This document shows, in pieces, positions 7,121 to 15,534 of a DNA stretch of 23,181 bases. Position numbers and translations under genes: made by a program. The stretch is from an uncultured Eubacterium sp. (lineage in GTDB: Bacteria > Bacillota > Clostridia > Lachnospirales > Lachnospiraceae): contig CAJTVR010000075.1 of assembly GCA_910580075.1 (NCBI GenBank), forward strand, positions 1 through 23,181, written 5' to 3'. Positions within the stretch are counted from its first letter, which is position 1; every line of letters starts with the position of its first letter. Under the pieces are notes generated by a model. It saw only the letters and a program-made list of their open reading frames with translations, was not told the origin of the DNA and searched no databases.

Positions 7121-8515
7121 TTATCCAAACAGCTCCTTATACAGTTTCCTGGCATAATTATCTGTCATTCCGCTGATATAATCTGTTACCATTAAAATCC
7201 GCAGGTACAGCTTATCGCCTGCAGGCTTTCCCTTTGCCTCCTCAAGATACATTCCCTTATAAAATCCGGAAATCATATCCATAGACCTTTGGTCAATAAA
7301 GGTGGAAGGCTCATCCGTATCATACTTTACCGCTGCTGTCATAAACTGTCCTAAAAGAGAATCAATGACTCTGCGCCCGAACAGCTCGGTCTTAATTTTC
7401 GCAGAACTGGTGTATATATATTTCTCGCTGAGTTCCGATATGGCCTGGATGATATGGCCGGAAACTGTCCCCTCAAATAAGTCTCCCTCCAGGGTTCCGT
7501 TCATGATTCTGTCGTACTGTTTTACAAATGCGTTCGCAGCGTCCGTCACCATTGTTTCCTGCATCAGCCGGTTCCAGCGCTGAACGGCTGTCAGTTCCGG
7601 TTTTCTGCCGCTGGAAGAAAGCTCCTGACGGTATAGTTCTTTCAGACTGGTTACGCATTTTCGCACATCCTGGCCGGACTGATTCTCCAGCATCTGTGTG
7701 TACCGCTCTAATTCTCTTATGATAACAGAGAAATCCAGTACCTTCTTTACCATGGCATCTTCCAGATCAGATGTCCGGTATGCAATGTCATCTGCTGCTT
7801 CCAGAAGGAAAGATAAAGGATGCCTTTTTCCATTCATTCCGGTAGTTTCATTGACTGCCTCAAACAGGCTGCGCTCTGACCAGTGATAACCCATTTTTCG
7901 GTAATGTCCTTTTGTACCCTCAAGCATTTCCACTGAGGAAACCGGATACTTTATAATTGCCGCCAGCACCGCAAAAGAAAGGCTGAAACCTTCCATTCTG
8001 CCCAGATAAGGAGTTCTGGAAAGCAGCCGCAGTGACTGGGCGTTTCCCTCAAAATGGTACAAATCCTGAATCTGCCATGGGCTGAGCAGTTCCAGAGCCT
8101 GCTTTTTGCCCAGTTTTAATTCCTTAAGGTGAGCCTGGAACCACTCCCGCACCGCATATTCCCCAAAATGGCCAAAGGGCGGGTTTCCAATATCATGAAC
8201 CAGGCCTGCGCACAGGAGTACATCCGAAAACTCTTTTTCCCAGTGGCACGAAAACCAGTTATCCCTGTTTTGGTCTCTCAGCTGCCGGAATACCCGTTCA
8301 CCCAGCCGCTTTCCAATGGCCGATACCTCGAGAGAATGGGTCAGCCGGGTTCTGACATAATCGTCCTCCTCAAGGGGGAACATCTGTGCCTTGTCCTGCA
8401 GCCTGCGAAACAGCGTGCTGCATATAATTGTATCATAATCGTTCCTGTAATTATCTTCATTTTCATCTGCATGCTTTACAAAACGTTCTTTGGAAAGTAA
8501 TCTTTCCCATTCCAT
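7121..8515 (-). CDS. dgt: dGTP triphosphohydrolase (HD-domain dNTPase)
   Basis: This is a 464-residue HD-superfamily phosphohydrolase of the dGTPase family, which splits dGTP (often other dNTPs too) into deoxynucleoside and triphosphate and helps keep dNTP pools balanced. The start is the ATG at 8515 (minus strand), because GGAGG sits eight bases upstream; an in-frame TTG at 8530 lies on the wrong side of that site. The sequence shows the family N-terminus (DTIICSTLFRRLQDKAQMFP), RTRLTHSLEVS, the metal-binding CAGLVHDIGNPPFGHFGE and HPLSFLLEAADDIAYRTSDLEDA, all in the expected order. The length is normal for the family. It stands alone and runs opposite to its neighbours. Whether the preferred substrate is dGTP cannot be read from the sequence. 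Confidence 0.93.
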   Translation of the reverse strand: MEWERLLSKERFVKHADENEDNYRNDYDTIICSTLFRRLQDKAQMFPLEEDDYVRTRLTHSLEVSAIGKRLGERVFRQLRDQNRDNWFSCHWEKEFSDVLLCAGLVHDIGNPPFGHFGEYAVREWFQAHLKELKLGKKQALELLSPWQIQDLYHFEGNAQSLRLLSRTPYLGRMEGFSLSFAVLAAIIKYPVSSVEMLEGTKGHYRKMGYHWSERSLFEAVNETTGMNGKRHPLSFLLEAADDIAYRTSDLEDAMVKKVLDFSVIIRELERYTQMLENQSGQDVRKCVTSLKELYRQELSSSGRKPELTAVQRWNRLMQETMVTDAANAFVKQYDRIMNGTLEGDLFEGTVSGHIIQAISELSEKYIYTSSAKIKTELFGRRVIDSLLGQFMTAAVKYDTDEPSTFIDQRSMDMISGFYKGMYLEEAKGKPAGDKLYLRILMVTDYISGMTDNYARKLYKELFG

Positions 8516-8627
8516 AATTACCGCCTCCAAATAATTTTCGAATTCCGGATGAAAAATAGTATTGTAACATGGCAGTGCAGATTATGCAATGCATTTCTTA
8601 GCAGACAGGTGCAGTAAACACAAATCA

Positions 8628-8762
8628 GTAAACGGCAAAGTGATGGGAAAGGAACTGGATGTGCTGAAGAATGCGGGAATTATCATGGAGGAACCCGGAT
8701 ACATCCGCAATTTATCAGGATTTCGTAATCTGGAATATCTGTATCGGATATCGAATAAAAAA
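8628..8762 (+). pseudogene. Remnant of a BcrA-type ABC transporter ATPase
   Basis: Forty-five codons (8628-8762) read VNGKVMGKELDVLKNAGIIM, then EEPGYIRNLSGFRNLEYL and YRISNKK. This matches the stretch just after Walker A in bacitracin/lantibiotic-type ABC transporter ATPases, where family members have a similar G-IIE-PGF-NLSGY-NL-YL pattern. There is no Walker A before it and no signature motif or Walker B after it, so only an internal slice of the gene is left. It lies between the dGTPase and the histidine kinase, marking a site of past deletion. Confidence 0.7.
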
Positions 8763-8881
8763 ATACGGATGCAATTTACACTTCTATGCTGAAGGCGGGG
8801 CGCATTTTCCATCAAAAATTTTCGTGTGAAAAAACGAACAGATCATGTGAAAAAACAGGCAGACATACGGCTGATATTATC

Positions 8882-8890
8882 TGGTATAAT
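8882..8890 (+). promoter_or_regulatory. Extended -10 promoter ahead of the histidine kinase
   Basis: TGGTATAAT (8882-8890) is a perfect extended -10 element. The -35 region is weak (CAGACA at 8860-8865, 19-base spacer). It would give a leader of about 120 bases before the kinase ATG at 9015. Confidence 0.45.
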
Positions 8891-9014
8891 AATCCGGAAA
8901 CCAGTAAACGGATACTGGCGGCGGACAGGACGGCATCCTGGCTTTGTACTCCAGGGTACAGTTTCTGCGCTGCTGTGTAATGATTTATGGAAAAGGAGGT
9001 ATTGGGGGATTAAA

Positions 9015-12000
9015 ATGCGTACACTTAGAAATATAATCAGCCGTTATATGCAGATTGTAACTCTTTTGCTGGTAGTTCTTTTTTTACTGGTTATCTTTTA
9101 TATTCAGGTAATTAATGAGCGGCGGCAGGCTTATGTTAGCGCCGTAGAAACTTTTTTCCAGATTGAACAGGTTCTGGGAGAAAATAAGGAGGAGCTGGCT
9201 GATTTAAAACAGGTCTATCAGAAAACATGCCTGCACAATGCGGAGGCGATTGCTTATATCATCGAGGAGAGCCCTTCTGTTTTAGAAAGTGTGGAGGAGT
9301 TAAAGAAAATCGCCACGATGATAGAAGTCGATGAAATACATATTTTTGACACTACAGGGCGTATTTTTTCGGGAACCCACCCGCTTTATTACGGCTATAC
9401 TTTTGATTCTGGCGAACAGATGAGTTTTTTTGAGCCTATGCTTGAGGACAAATCTCTCAGTCTTGTACAGGATATCGTACCTAATACGGCAGAAAAGAAG
9501 ATGATGCAGTATTCTGCCCTGTGGAGCCGGGACAAAAAATTTATCGTTCAGGTCGGCATGGAACCCGTAAATGTTTTGAAGGTTACAGAAAAAAACGAGC
9601 TGTCCTATATTTTTTCTCTGCTGCGCGTCAATTCCGAAGCGAATTATTATGCTATTGATAAGGAGAGCGGAAACATTGTCGGTTCTACCGATTTATCCTG
9701 TGTTAAAAAAAGCAGCAGGGAAATAGGATTAGACTTCAAAACGGTTATGAATGACAGCAATGGCTTTTATTCGGATGTTAACGGTATCAAATCCTACTGT
9801 GTATTTATGAAGTCTGGTGAAAACTATATCGGGCGCGTAATCTCCTGTCATGAAATGTATCAGCGGGTTCCGTCCACCATGGCATGGATTGCGTTCTGCC
9901 TGATTGCTGTTGCAGTCATTTTATATTATGTCGTCACCTGCTATATGAACAAATATGTGGTCGAAGGCATTCAGAGTATCAATGAAAAACTAAGCATCAT
10001 CTCCCAGGGAAATCTGGACGAGATTGTGGATATCCAAAGCAGTGCAGAACTTGCGGAACTGAGCCGTTATATTAACCAGATGAAAATGAGCATTCTGGAT
10101 AACCGGCGAAAGATTACCTATATTATTGGCAAGACAAAAATGCCCGTTGGTGTCTACGAATACAATCATTATATGAAAAGAGTGAGTATCAGCGAACATG
10201 TTCCTGAAATTCTTGCACTGAAAGCAGGAGAGTATGAACGGCTCTCTTCTGATTATAAAATATTCCAGGAATTTATTATTGATCTGCGCAGAAATATTGT
10301 GGAAAATGAATCCTGCGTTTATACCTGCCGGGAACGTTACGTCAAACTGGAAGAGGCTGAGCACAATGGCGATGTATTCGGTGTAATTATTGATGTGACG
10401 GAAGAAATGGAAAAGCGTAAAAAAATAGAGGACGAGCGCGAAGCGAAAAGCCGTTTCCTATCCAATATGTCACATGAAATCAGGACGCCGATTAATGCGG
10501 TGCTCGGAATGAATGAGATGATACTGCGGGAGGCTGAGGATGAACAGATTTTGACATATGCAGCGAATATCAAAAGTTCTGGGAAAATGCTGCTGTTTCT
10601 GATCAATGACATTTTGGACATCTCTAAGATTGAATCCGGAAAAATGGAAATTATTCCGGTGGAATATGAGACATCTGCTTTGATGATGGATTTGTGGAAT
10701 GTCATTTATCTGCGTGCAAAAGAAAAAAAACTGGCATTTTCCATAGAATCAGATGAAACGCTTCCACGTGTGCTGTACGGTGATGATGTACGGATGAAGC
10801 AGGTTGTGACAAATCTTTTGACAAATGCAGTAAAGTATACGCCTCAGGGCAGTGTCAGGCTTCAGATTGCATATGAACGCCAAAGCGACGAGCAGCTGCT
10901 GCTGAAAATATCCGTGCATGATACAGGCATAGGGATCCGGAAAGAAGATATGGGAAAGCTGTTTGAGAGTTTTCAGCGTCTGGATGAGGAAAAAAACAGA
11001 AATATTGAAGGGACAGGACTTGGCATGAATATCACGATGTCACTGCTTAAGATGATGGGCGGTGATATGGAAGTGGAGAGTGAATACCAGAAAGGCTCCG
11101 TCTTTACCGTAATCATACCGCAGAAAATTGTAAACAGTGAACCCGCAGGAAGTTTTCAGAAGATACAGGAAAACAACACGTGGCATAAGGAAAGCAGACA
11201 GGGCAGCTTTGAAGCGCCTGAAGGCCGGGTGCTGGTGGTGGATGACAATAAGATGAACCTGACTGTATTTCAGGCACTGTTAAAGAGGACGAAACTGCAG
11301 ACTGTGACAGCAGAATCTGGAAAACAATGTCTGGAATCCGTACAGAAACAGAAATTCCACATTATTTTTATGGATCATATGATGCCTGAAATGGATGGAA
11401 TAGAGACACTGCATGAAATTAAGAAACTTGCAAAAAATAAGGAGTTTCTAAATAAAGATACGCCGGTTATTGCACTGACGGCAAACACCGTGGCAGGCGC
11501 TAAGGAGATGTATCTTTCTGAAGGCTTTGAAGAATTTCTGACAAAGCCGGTGAATGCGGAACTTCTGGAACATACTATTTGTAAATATCTTCCTAAGGAG
11601 CTTGTTCAGACAGTCCGGGAAGCAGACAGCCAGACAGACAACACCAGCAGTGAATATGACAGCGAATGGAAACAGGGAGTTTCTGTCAAAAATGGACTGA
11701 AGCATTCCAAAGGCGACATGGAAATCTATATGGAACTGGTACGGATGTTTCTTAAGGACAACGATAAAATGAAGCTGCTGCGGCAGTATCTGTCTGACCA
11801 TAACATGAAAGACTATGCTGTCCAGGTACATGCTTTAAAAGGGAATGCGCGCACGCTCGGTGCAGACAGGCTTGCTGATATCGCTTATGAGCATGAAATG
11901 CACAGCAAGGCGGGCCGGGAAGATGATGTAACTGCACACTGGGAAGAACTGGAACAGGCGTGGACAGCTGCACTGGAGACATTTAAAGGCATGTATGAAA

Positions 12001-12272
12001 AATATGCGCCACATCCGGTACAGGAAGAAACTGACATTGATGAAGGGGAACTGTCAGAATTGTCCAGGGAGGAGCTTGACAAAGCAGCACAGCTGATTGA
12101 CGATTTCAAAACGGATGAGGCAGCAGACCAGATCAAAAAATGGCTGCTAAGCCCTCTGAAAAAGGATATGAAACAGCTGCTGACGGACGTACTGGCGGCA
12201 GTAGAGGATGAGTTTGACGAGGATAAAGCAGTATCGCTTTTGAAAAAATATGGGGAGGATAAAAAGTTATGA
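9015..12272 (+). CDS. Hybrid sensor histidine kinase (HisKA-HATPase-REC-HPt)
   Basis: This is a 1085-residue membrane hybrid kinase. ATG 9015 has GGGGG six bases upstream, and the product starts with a short basic tip and a membrane helix (about 15-34). The frame is open further upstream but has no signal there. An extracytoplasmic sensor region, probably dCache/PAS-like (about 35-287), ends at a second helix (about 288-310). HAMP follows (about 311-360), then a PAS-like region, then HisKA with SNMSHEIRTPIN (phospho-accepting His487) and the ATPase domain with NLLTNAVKYTP, DTGIGI and GTGLGM. A receiver domain carries Asp787 (FMDHMMPEMDG), and an HPt domain carries His939 (VHALKGNARTLG). The protein thus holds a full His-Asp-His relay. 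It overlaps the next gene, a lone receiver, by four bases (ATGA), so the HPt may pass phosphate to that protein. The ligand is unknown. Confidence 0.92.
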   Translation: MRTLRNIISRYMQIVTLLLVVLFLLVIFYIQVINERRQAYVSAVETFFQIEQVLGENKEELADLKQVYQKTCLHNAEAIAYIIEESPSVLESVEELKKIATMIEVDEIHIFDTTGRIFSGTHPLYYGYTFDSGEQMSFFEPMLEDKSLSLVQDIVPNTAEKKMMQYSALWSRDKKFIVQVGMEPVNVLKVTEKNELSYIFSLLRVNSEANYYAIDKESGNIVGSTDLSCVKKSSREIGLDFKTVMNDSNGFYSDVNGIKSYCVFMKSGENYIGRVISCHEMYQRVPSTMAWIAFCLIAVAVILYYVVTCYMNKYVVEGIQSINEKLSIISQGNLDEIVDIQSSAELAELSRYINQMKMSILDNRRKITYIIGKTKMPVGVYEYNHYMKRVSISEHVPEILALKAGEYERLSSDYKIFQEFIIDLRRNIVENESCVYTCRERYVKLEEAEHNGDVFGVIIDVTEEMEKRKKIEDEREAKSRFLSNMSHEIRTPINAVLGMNEMILREAEDEQILTYAANIKSSGKMLLFLINDILDISKIESGKMEIIPVEYETSALMMDLWNVIYLRAKEKKLAFSIESDETLPRVLYGDDVRMKQVVTNLLTNAVKYTPQGSVRLQIAYERQSDEQLLLKISVHDTGIGIRKEDMGKLFESFQRLDEEKNRNIEGTGLGMNITMSLLKMMGGDMEVESEYQKGSVFTVIIPQKIVNSEPAGSFQKIQENNTWHKESRQGSFEAPEGRVLVVDDNKMNLTVFQALLKRTKLQTVTAESGKQCLESVQKQKFHIIFMDHMMPEMDGIETLHEIKKLAKNKEFLNKDTPVIALTANTVAGAKEMYLSEGFEEFLTKPVNAELLEHTICKYLPKELVQTVREADSQTDNTSSEYDSEWKQGVSVKNGLKHSKGDMEIYMELVRMFLKDNDKMKLLRQYLSDHNMKDYAVQVHALKGNARTLGADRLADIAYEHEMHSKAGREDDVTAHWEELEQAWTAALETFKGMYEKYAPHPVQEETDIDEGELSELSREELDKAAQLIDDFKTDEAADQIKKWLLSPLKKDMKQLLTDVLAAVEDEFDEDKAVSLLKKYGEDKKL

Positions 12273-12667
12273 CAGACAAAAAAAGTATTGTGGCAGTGGA
12301 TGACAGCGGAATTATATTAAAGATGCTTGAAAAACTGCTGGGTGAAGAATATGCGTATTCCGGGTTTTCAAAAGGGCTGCGCGCCCTCAGATATTTAAAG
12401 GAAGCACGTACACCGGATCTGATTATTCTGGATATTGAAATGCCGGAGATTGACGGCTATAAAATGCTTGAAATGATACAGAAAAAAGACGAGCTGAAAG
12501 AGGTGCCGGTTCTTTTTCTGACATCCAATAACGAAAAAGAACACGTCGTAAAGGCAATCAAAGCTGGCGTCAAGGACTATATCGTAAAGCCGGTTGACGA
12601 AGACGTGTTTATGGAAAAAGTGCGCAGACTGCTAAAGGAAGAAAAATATAGCTGGGACAATGTGTAA
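12269..12667 (+). CDS. Stand-alone response-regulator receiver protein
   Basis: This is a 132-residue protein made of a single receiver domain with no output domain. It shows the acidic pair in AVDDSGII, the phosphorylation site in LIILDIEMPEIDGY, a Thr/Ser switch in LFLTSNNE, and the conserved Lys in DYIVKPVDEDVF. Its ATG overlaps the kinase stop by four bases, so the two are translationally coupled. Single-domain receivers act as phosphate shuttles or by binding other proteins (CheY or Spo0F style). Here it is the likely final acceptor of the relay from the HPt domain next door, but the downstream target is not in this window. Confidence 0.93.
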   Translation: MTDKKSIVAVDDSGIILKMLEKLLGEEYAYSGFSKGLRALRYLKEARTPDLIILDIEMPEIDGYKMLEMIQKKDELKEVPVLFLTSNNEKEHVVKAIKAGVKDYIVKPVDEDVFMEKVRRLLKEEKYSWDNV

Positions 12668-12698
12668 ATAGATCTGATCTGTGAGAAGGTATGAATGA

Positions 12699-12989
12699 TC
12701 CGAACGCCGGGCGGAGACACTTTTTCCTTTTTCTGTTCCGCCTGCGAACAGTAAGAAATTCTAAATTTTCTGCTTCCAGTCTGTGGCAGCGGACGGACCG
12801 GTGCCTGATGCCCTGACGTTATGGCATGCCTGATGCAGTGGCACTGGCAGTCACCTTTTGGGGCTTCTGCGTTTCTGGCAGTAGCAGGCAGTGTGCCCCA
12901 AATCCTGGATATGAGCAGAAAATTAAGAATTTCTAACTGTTCTCCAGAGTCACAGAAAAAGGAAACCGTGTCTCCGCCCGGCGTCCGGA
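12699..12989 (+). repeat. Family A palindromic element, copy 1
   Basis: This is an element of about 291 bp between two convergent genes. The outer arms CGCCGGGCGGAGACAC (12705-12720) and GTGTCTCCGCCCGGCG (12968-12983) pair perfectly. Pairing continues inward through T-rich CCTTTTTCTG and through AGAAATTCTAAATTTTCTG, for arms of about 68 bases, broken by a conserved 9-10 base internal loop. The core holds two inner hairpins: GGTGCCTG against CAGTCACC, with one mismatch, and TTTGGGGC against GCCCCAAA. Ends are CCG/CGG. It has no coding capacity. Copies 2 and 3 and a solo end lie at the right end of the window. It could be a MITE-like mobile repeat or a structured RNA. Confidence 0.85.
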
Positions 12990-13025
12990 AAGCATAGACT
13001 TCCTATCCATCTGTCTGTAAGTATA

Positions 13026-14099
13026 TCAGGAAATACCCGTCCGGTTCTGCTTCCGGTATTCAGACGGTGACAAGCTGTATACCCTGCGGAAAGACTCGTT
13101 AAAATGACTGGCATTGGAATATCCGGTTTCTGTAATAATCTCGGCCAGCCGGGTATCAGAATACTTCAGCAGCTCACAGGCTTTTGCCAGTCTGACGGAC
13201 CGGATCAGGGAAGAGAAGTTTTCTCCCGTATATGTTTTTAATATCCGTATCATCTGGCGTTCGCTATATCCCAAAAAAGAAGCAAGTTCTTTCAAAGTGA
13301 CTGTCTTATAATTATTTTCAATATATTTAAGAATGAAAATCAGGTTTTCATTCTGTTTTTTTTGCTGTGAATGAAGGAAAAGGATATCCTTTTCATAGCT
13401 TCTTAAGAGCTGGATGAAAAACAGGGCCAGCATTGCATTAAGAAAAGAGCCGTAATAAAGGCGCTGCTGTTTCATTTCGTCATACATATCTAAAATTAGC
13501 TTCTGCAGTTCGTAATCCTGCGGCTTTTTGAAGTAAAGGCAGGATTTTTCCCCTGGCAGATCAAGTGATTTTTTAAAAAAGAGATAAAGAATGCTGTCTT
13601 TTGGCAGGGCATCCAGAAATGTTTTTTCGAAAGCGGAGCTTCGGATTGCCAGATTATAAACGATGCAGTCATCTCTGAATGCGGACAGTGCATGTACAGT
13701 CTGCGGGGCGACAATGCATACTTCTCCTGCTTTCATAGGAAAGGTACCTGATAAGAATATATTATTACATGACCCGTTCAGTACACAGATGACTTCAAAA
13801 AAGCTGTGTGAATGCAAAAAAGCAGGCGCATAGCGAAGCGCAGGTATTACAAGGATGTCGGTATCAGCAGGAAAATGCCGTTCGTGAAGGTTTGTTGCAA
13901 CAGAATTAAAATGTTCCGGCTGAGAACAGAATTCGGGAGTGCCTAAGCAGCTGGCTGCTTCAGGTACTAACGTATGGATTTCCTGTATGGATTTTGCCTG
14001 ATCCAGATGTGCGCTGGAATACTGTCTGAAGATTCTTTTATATTCTTTTTCTAAATCAGTTAATACAGGTATACGCATGTTTTTGTGATGCTTCATCAT
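13026..14099 (-). CDS. AraC-family transcriptional regulator with cupin domain
   Basis: The 357-residue protein starts at the ATG at 14099 (minus strand), where GGGAG stands seven bases upstream; an in-frame ATG at 14141 lacks such a site. An N-terminal linker is followed by a cupin-like sugar-binding domain (about 85-165, with HSHSFFEVICVLNGSC and GEVCIVAPQTVHAL). The C-terminal AraC DNA-binding domain spans about 258-350, with two helix-turn-helix units (VTLKELASFLGYSERQMIRI and RLAEIITETGYSNASHFNES) and the closing motif SLSPSEYRK. It is divergent from a sugar-use locus whose own AraC gene is broken, so it may now be the only intact local regulator of that locus (inference). The 3' end borders a family A palindrome. 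Confidence 0.9.
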   Translation of the reverse strand: MMKHHKNMRIPVLTDLEKEYKRIFRQYSSAHLDQAKSIQEIHTLVPEAASCLGTPEFCSQPEHFNSVATNLHERHFPADTDILVIPALRYAPAFLHSHSFFEVICVLNGSCNNIFLSGTFPMKAGEVCIVAPQTVHALSAFRDDCIVYNLAIRSSAFEKTFLDALPKDSILYLFFKKSLDLPGEKSCLYFKKPQDYELQKLILDMYDEMKQQRLYYGSFLNAMLALFFIQLLRSYEKDILFLHSQQKKQNENLIFILKYIENNYKTVTLKELASFLGYSERQMIRILKTYTGENFSSLIRSVRLAKACELLKYSDTRLAEIITETGYSNASHFNESFRRVYSLSPSEYRKQNRTGIS

Positions 14100-14195
14100 C
14101 GAAAGTCTCCCGGAATGATCATTCTGATTTAAAACTAACATATCCGGATCGAAAAATCAAGAAATAGTCTGTATTTTTTGTCACTTTTGGGCAGT

Positions 14196-14244
14196 CAGCA
14201 TGTCATGCTGCGGTATTGTTTTCCGTGCAGAGCATTTGTATTCT
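14196..14244 (+). promoter_or_regulatory. Operator-like palindrome and promoter of the glycoside locus
   Basis: CAGCATG (14196-14202) and CATGCTG (14204-14210) form a perfect palindrome with one central base. Next to it are TTGTTT (14216-14221) and TATTCT (14239-14244), separated by 17 bases, a moderate promoter for the + strand genes. The palindrome just upstream of the -35 is where an activator would bind. It lies between the two divergent AraC genes. Confidence 0.45.
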
Positions 14245-14336
14245 ATCCATAAAAAAGAATCAGAGCAGCAGAAGAAGAATCAGAGCAGTGGAAAGGGAAG
14301 GCCGGACACGGGGCAGGAAAAAGAAAGGCAGGGACT

Positions 14337-15515
14337 GTGAACAATCAAAAATACATATTAGGTCATCTGGCGGGCATTGTGCATACAGGCATTTACTGTA
14401 TGCAGGAAAAGCAGCTGGTATCTTATGAGGAACATTCAGAATATAATCCGATCTGCCACAGCGGCACACTCCGCTGCACACTGGCGGACAGGGCAGAAGT
14501 ACAAAAAGAGCCTGTAATAATAAGGGATGAGTTCCATATGTTTTACAGCTGCGTAAAATGGGAAAATACTTACTATATGATGGGCCCGTTCAGCACACAG
14601 GTTCTACCATTTTTACGGTATTGAAGAGAAGTGGGAGAAAGGGCTGCATTATCATACACTGATGGAAATCCTGCAGATCACCGGACTGTTTGCGAATATC
14701 ATTACAGGCCAGGAATATACGGATCAGCAGCTTGCAGACGCAAATTATCATGCGCAGGACAGTGTGCAGGAGGAGAGAAGGGAGCAGGCCTGGTTTGATA
14801 TAAAATCCGAGGATGAAGATATATACCGCCATTCCTATCAGGAAGAACGCCAGATACTGGATGCGGTAAAGGAAGGAAATGTGGAAGAGGCCGTACGTTT
14901 ATCGAAGGAAATGGATGTAAACATTGGCAGGCTGGGCGGGAGCGAGGCGGAACACTGGAGGAATCTGTCGATTGTGGCGGCTGCATTGTGTGCCAGGGCT
15001 GCGATTGAAGGAGGCGTGATGCCGGCAGCTGCATACCGGCTCAGCGGGTTTTACATTAATAAGAGTACGGCGTGCAAAGACGTGACACAGATACTGATTT
15101 ACCGGAACCATGCAATTGAAGAGTTAGCAAAAAGAGTGCGGGATCATAAAAAAAGAGCCATGCGTCCAGCTATACGCAGCGCTGTAAAGACTATGTATAC
15201 AGACATTACAGGGAGAAAATTTATCTGGATCATATTGCAGATATGCTGGGAATCAGCAGCAGTTACTTATCGCGACTGTTTAAAAAAGAAACAGGAACCA
15301 GTCTTCAGGATTTTATCAATGAGGTCAGGGTAGAAAAGGCTGCCAATCTGCTGATTTATTTGGAAGAGACGCTGCCGGGTATTGCAGAATATGTGAACTT
15401 TCCTTCTCAGAGTTATTTTGGAAAGATCTTTAAACAAAAAATGAAAATGACGCCAAAACAGTACCGGGAACTGTACAAACCGGCAGAATTTCAGGATGGA
15501 TTCCCTTTTAAATGA
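14337..15515 (+). pseudogene. AraC-family regulator broken by two frameshifts
   Basis: Three consecutive open frames together make one AraC-type regulator. Part 1 runs from GTG 14337 to 14624 (sensor N-terminus, ending MMGPFSTQV). The frame breaks near 14600-14605, since the continuation YHFYGIEEKWEKGLHYHTLM is in the next frame. Part 2 carries the middle of the protein (YQEERQILDAVKEGNVEEAV, NLSIVAAALCARAAIEGGV). It breaks again near 15165-15168; a missing base after CGT restores SYTQRCKDYVYRHYREKIY. Part 3 has the DNA-binding domain (IADMLGISSSYLSRLFKKET and IAEYVNFPSQSYFGKIFKQ) and ends at 15515, 19 bases before the rhamnosidase. This is the usual place for the local activator of such a locus. 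The three parts cannot be translated as one protein, so the gene is inactive unless the breaks are sequence errors. Confidence 0.85.
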
Positions 15516-15534
15516 AACTGGAGGAGCTAAAAAT

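Noticed and set aside
12699..12989. Family A copy 1 as a plain bidirectional terminator between convergent genes
   Set aside because: It may also end transcription, but at 290 bp with a conserved core, other copies and covarying arms it is much more than a terminator.
12699..12989. Insertion sequence
   Set aside because: There is no transposase frame inside any copy; at most it is a non-autonomous element.
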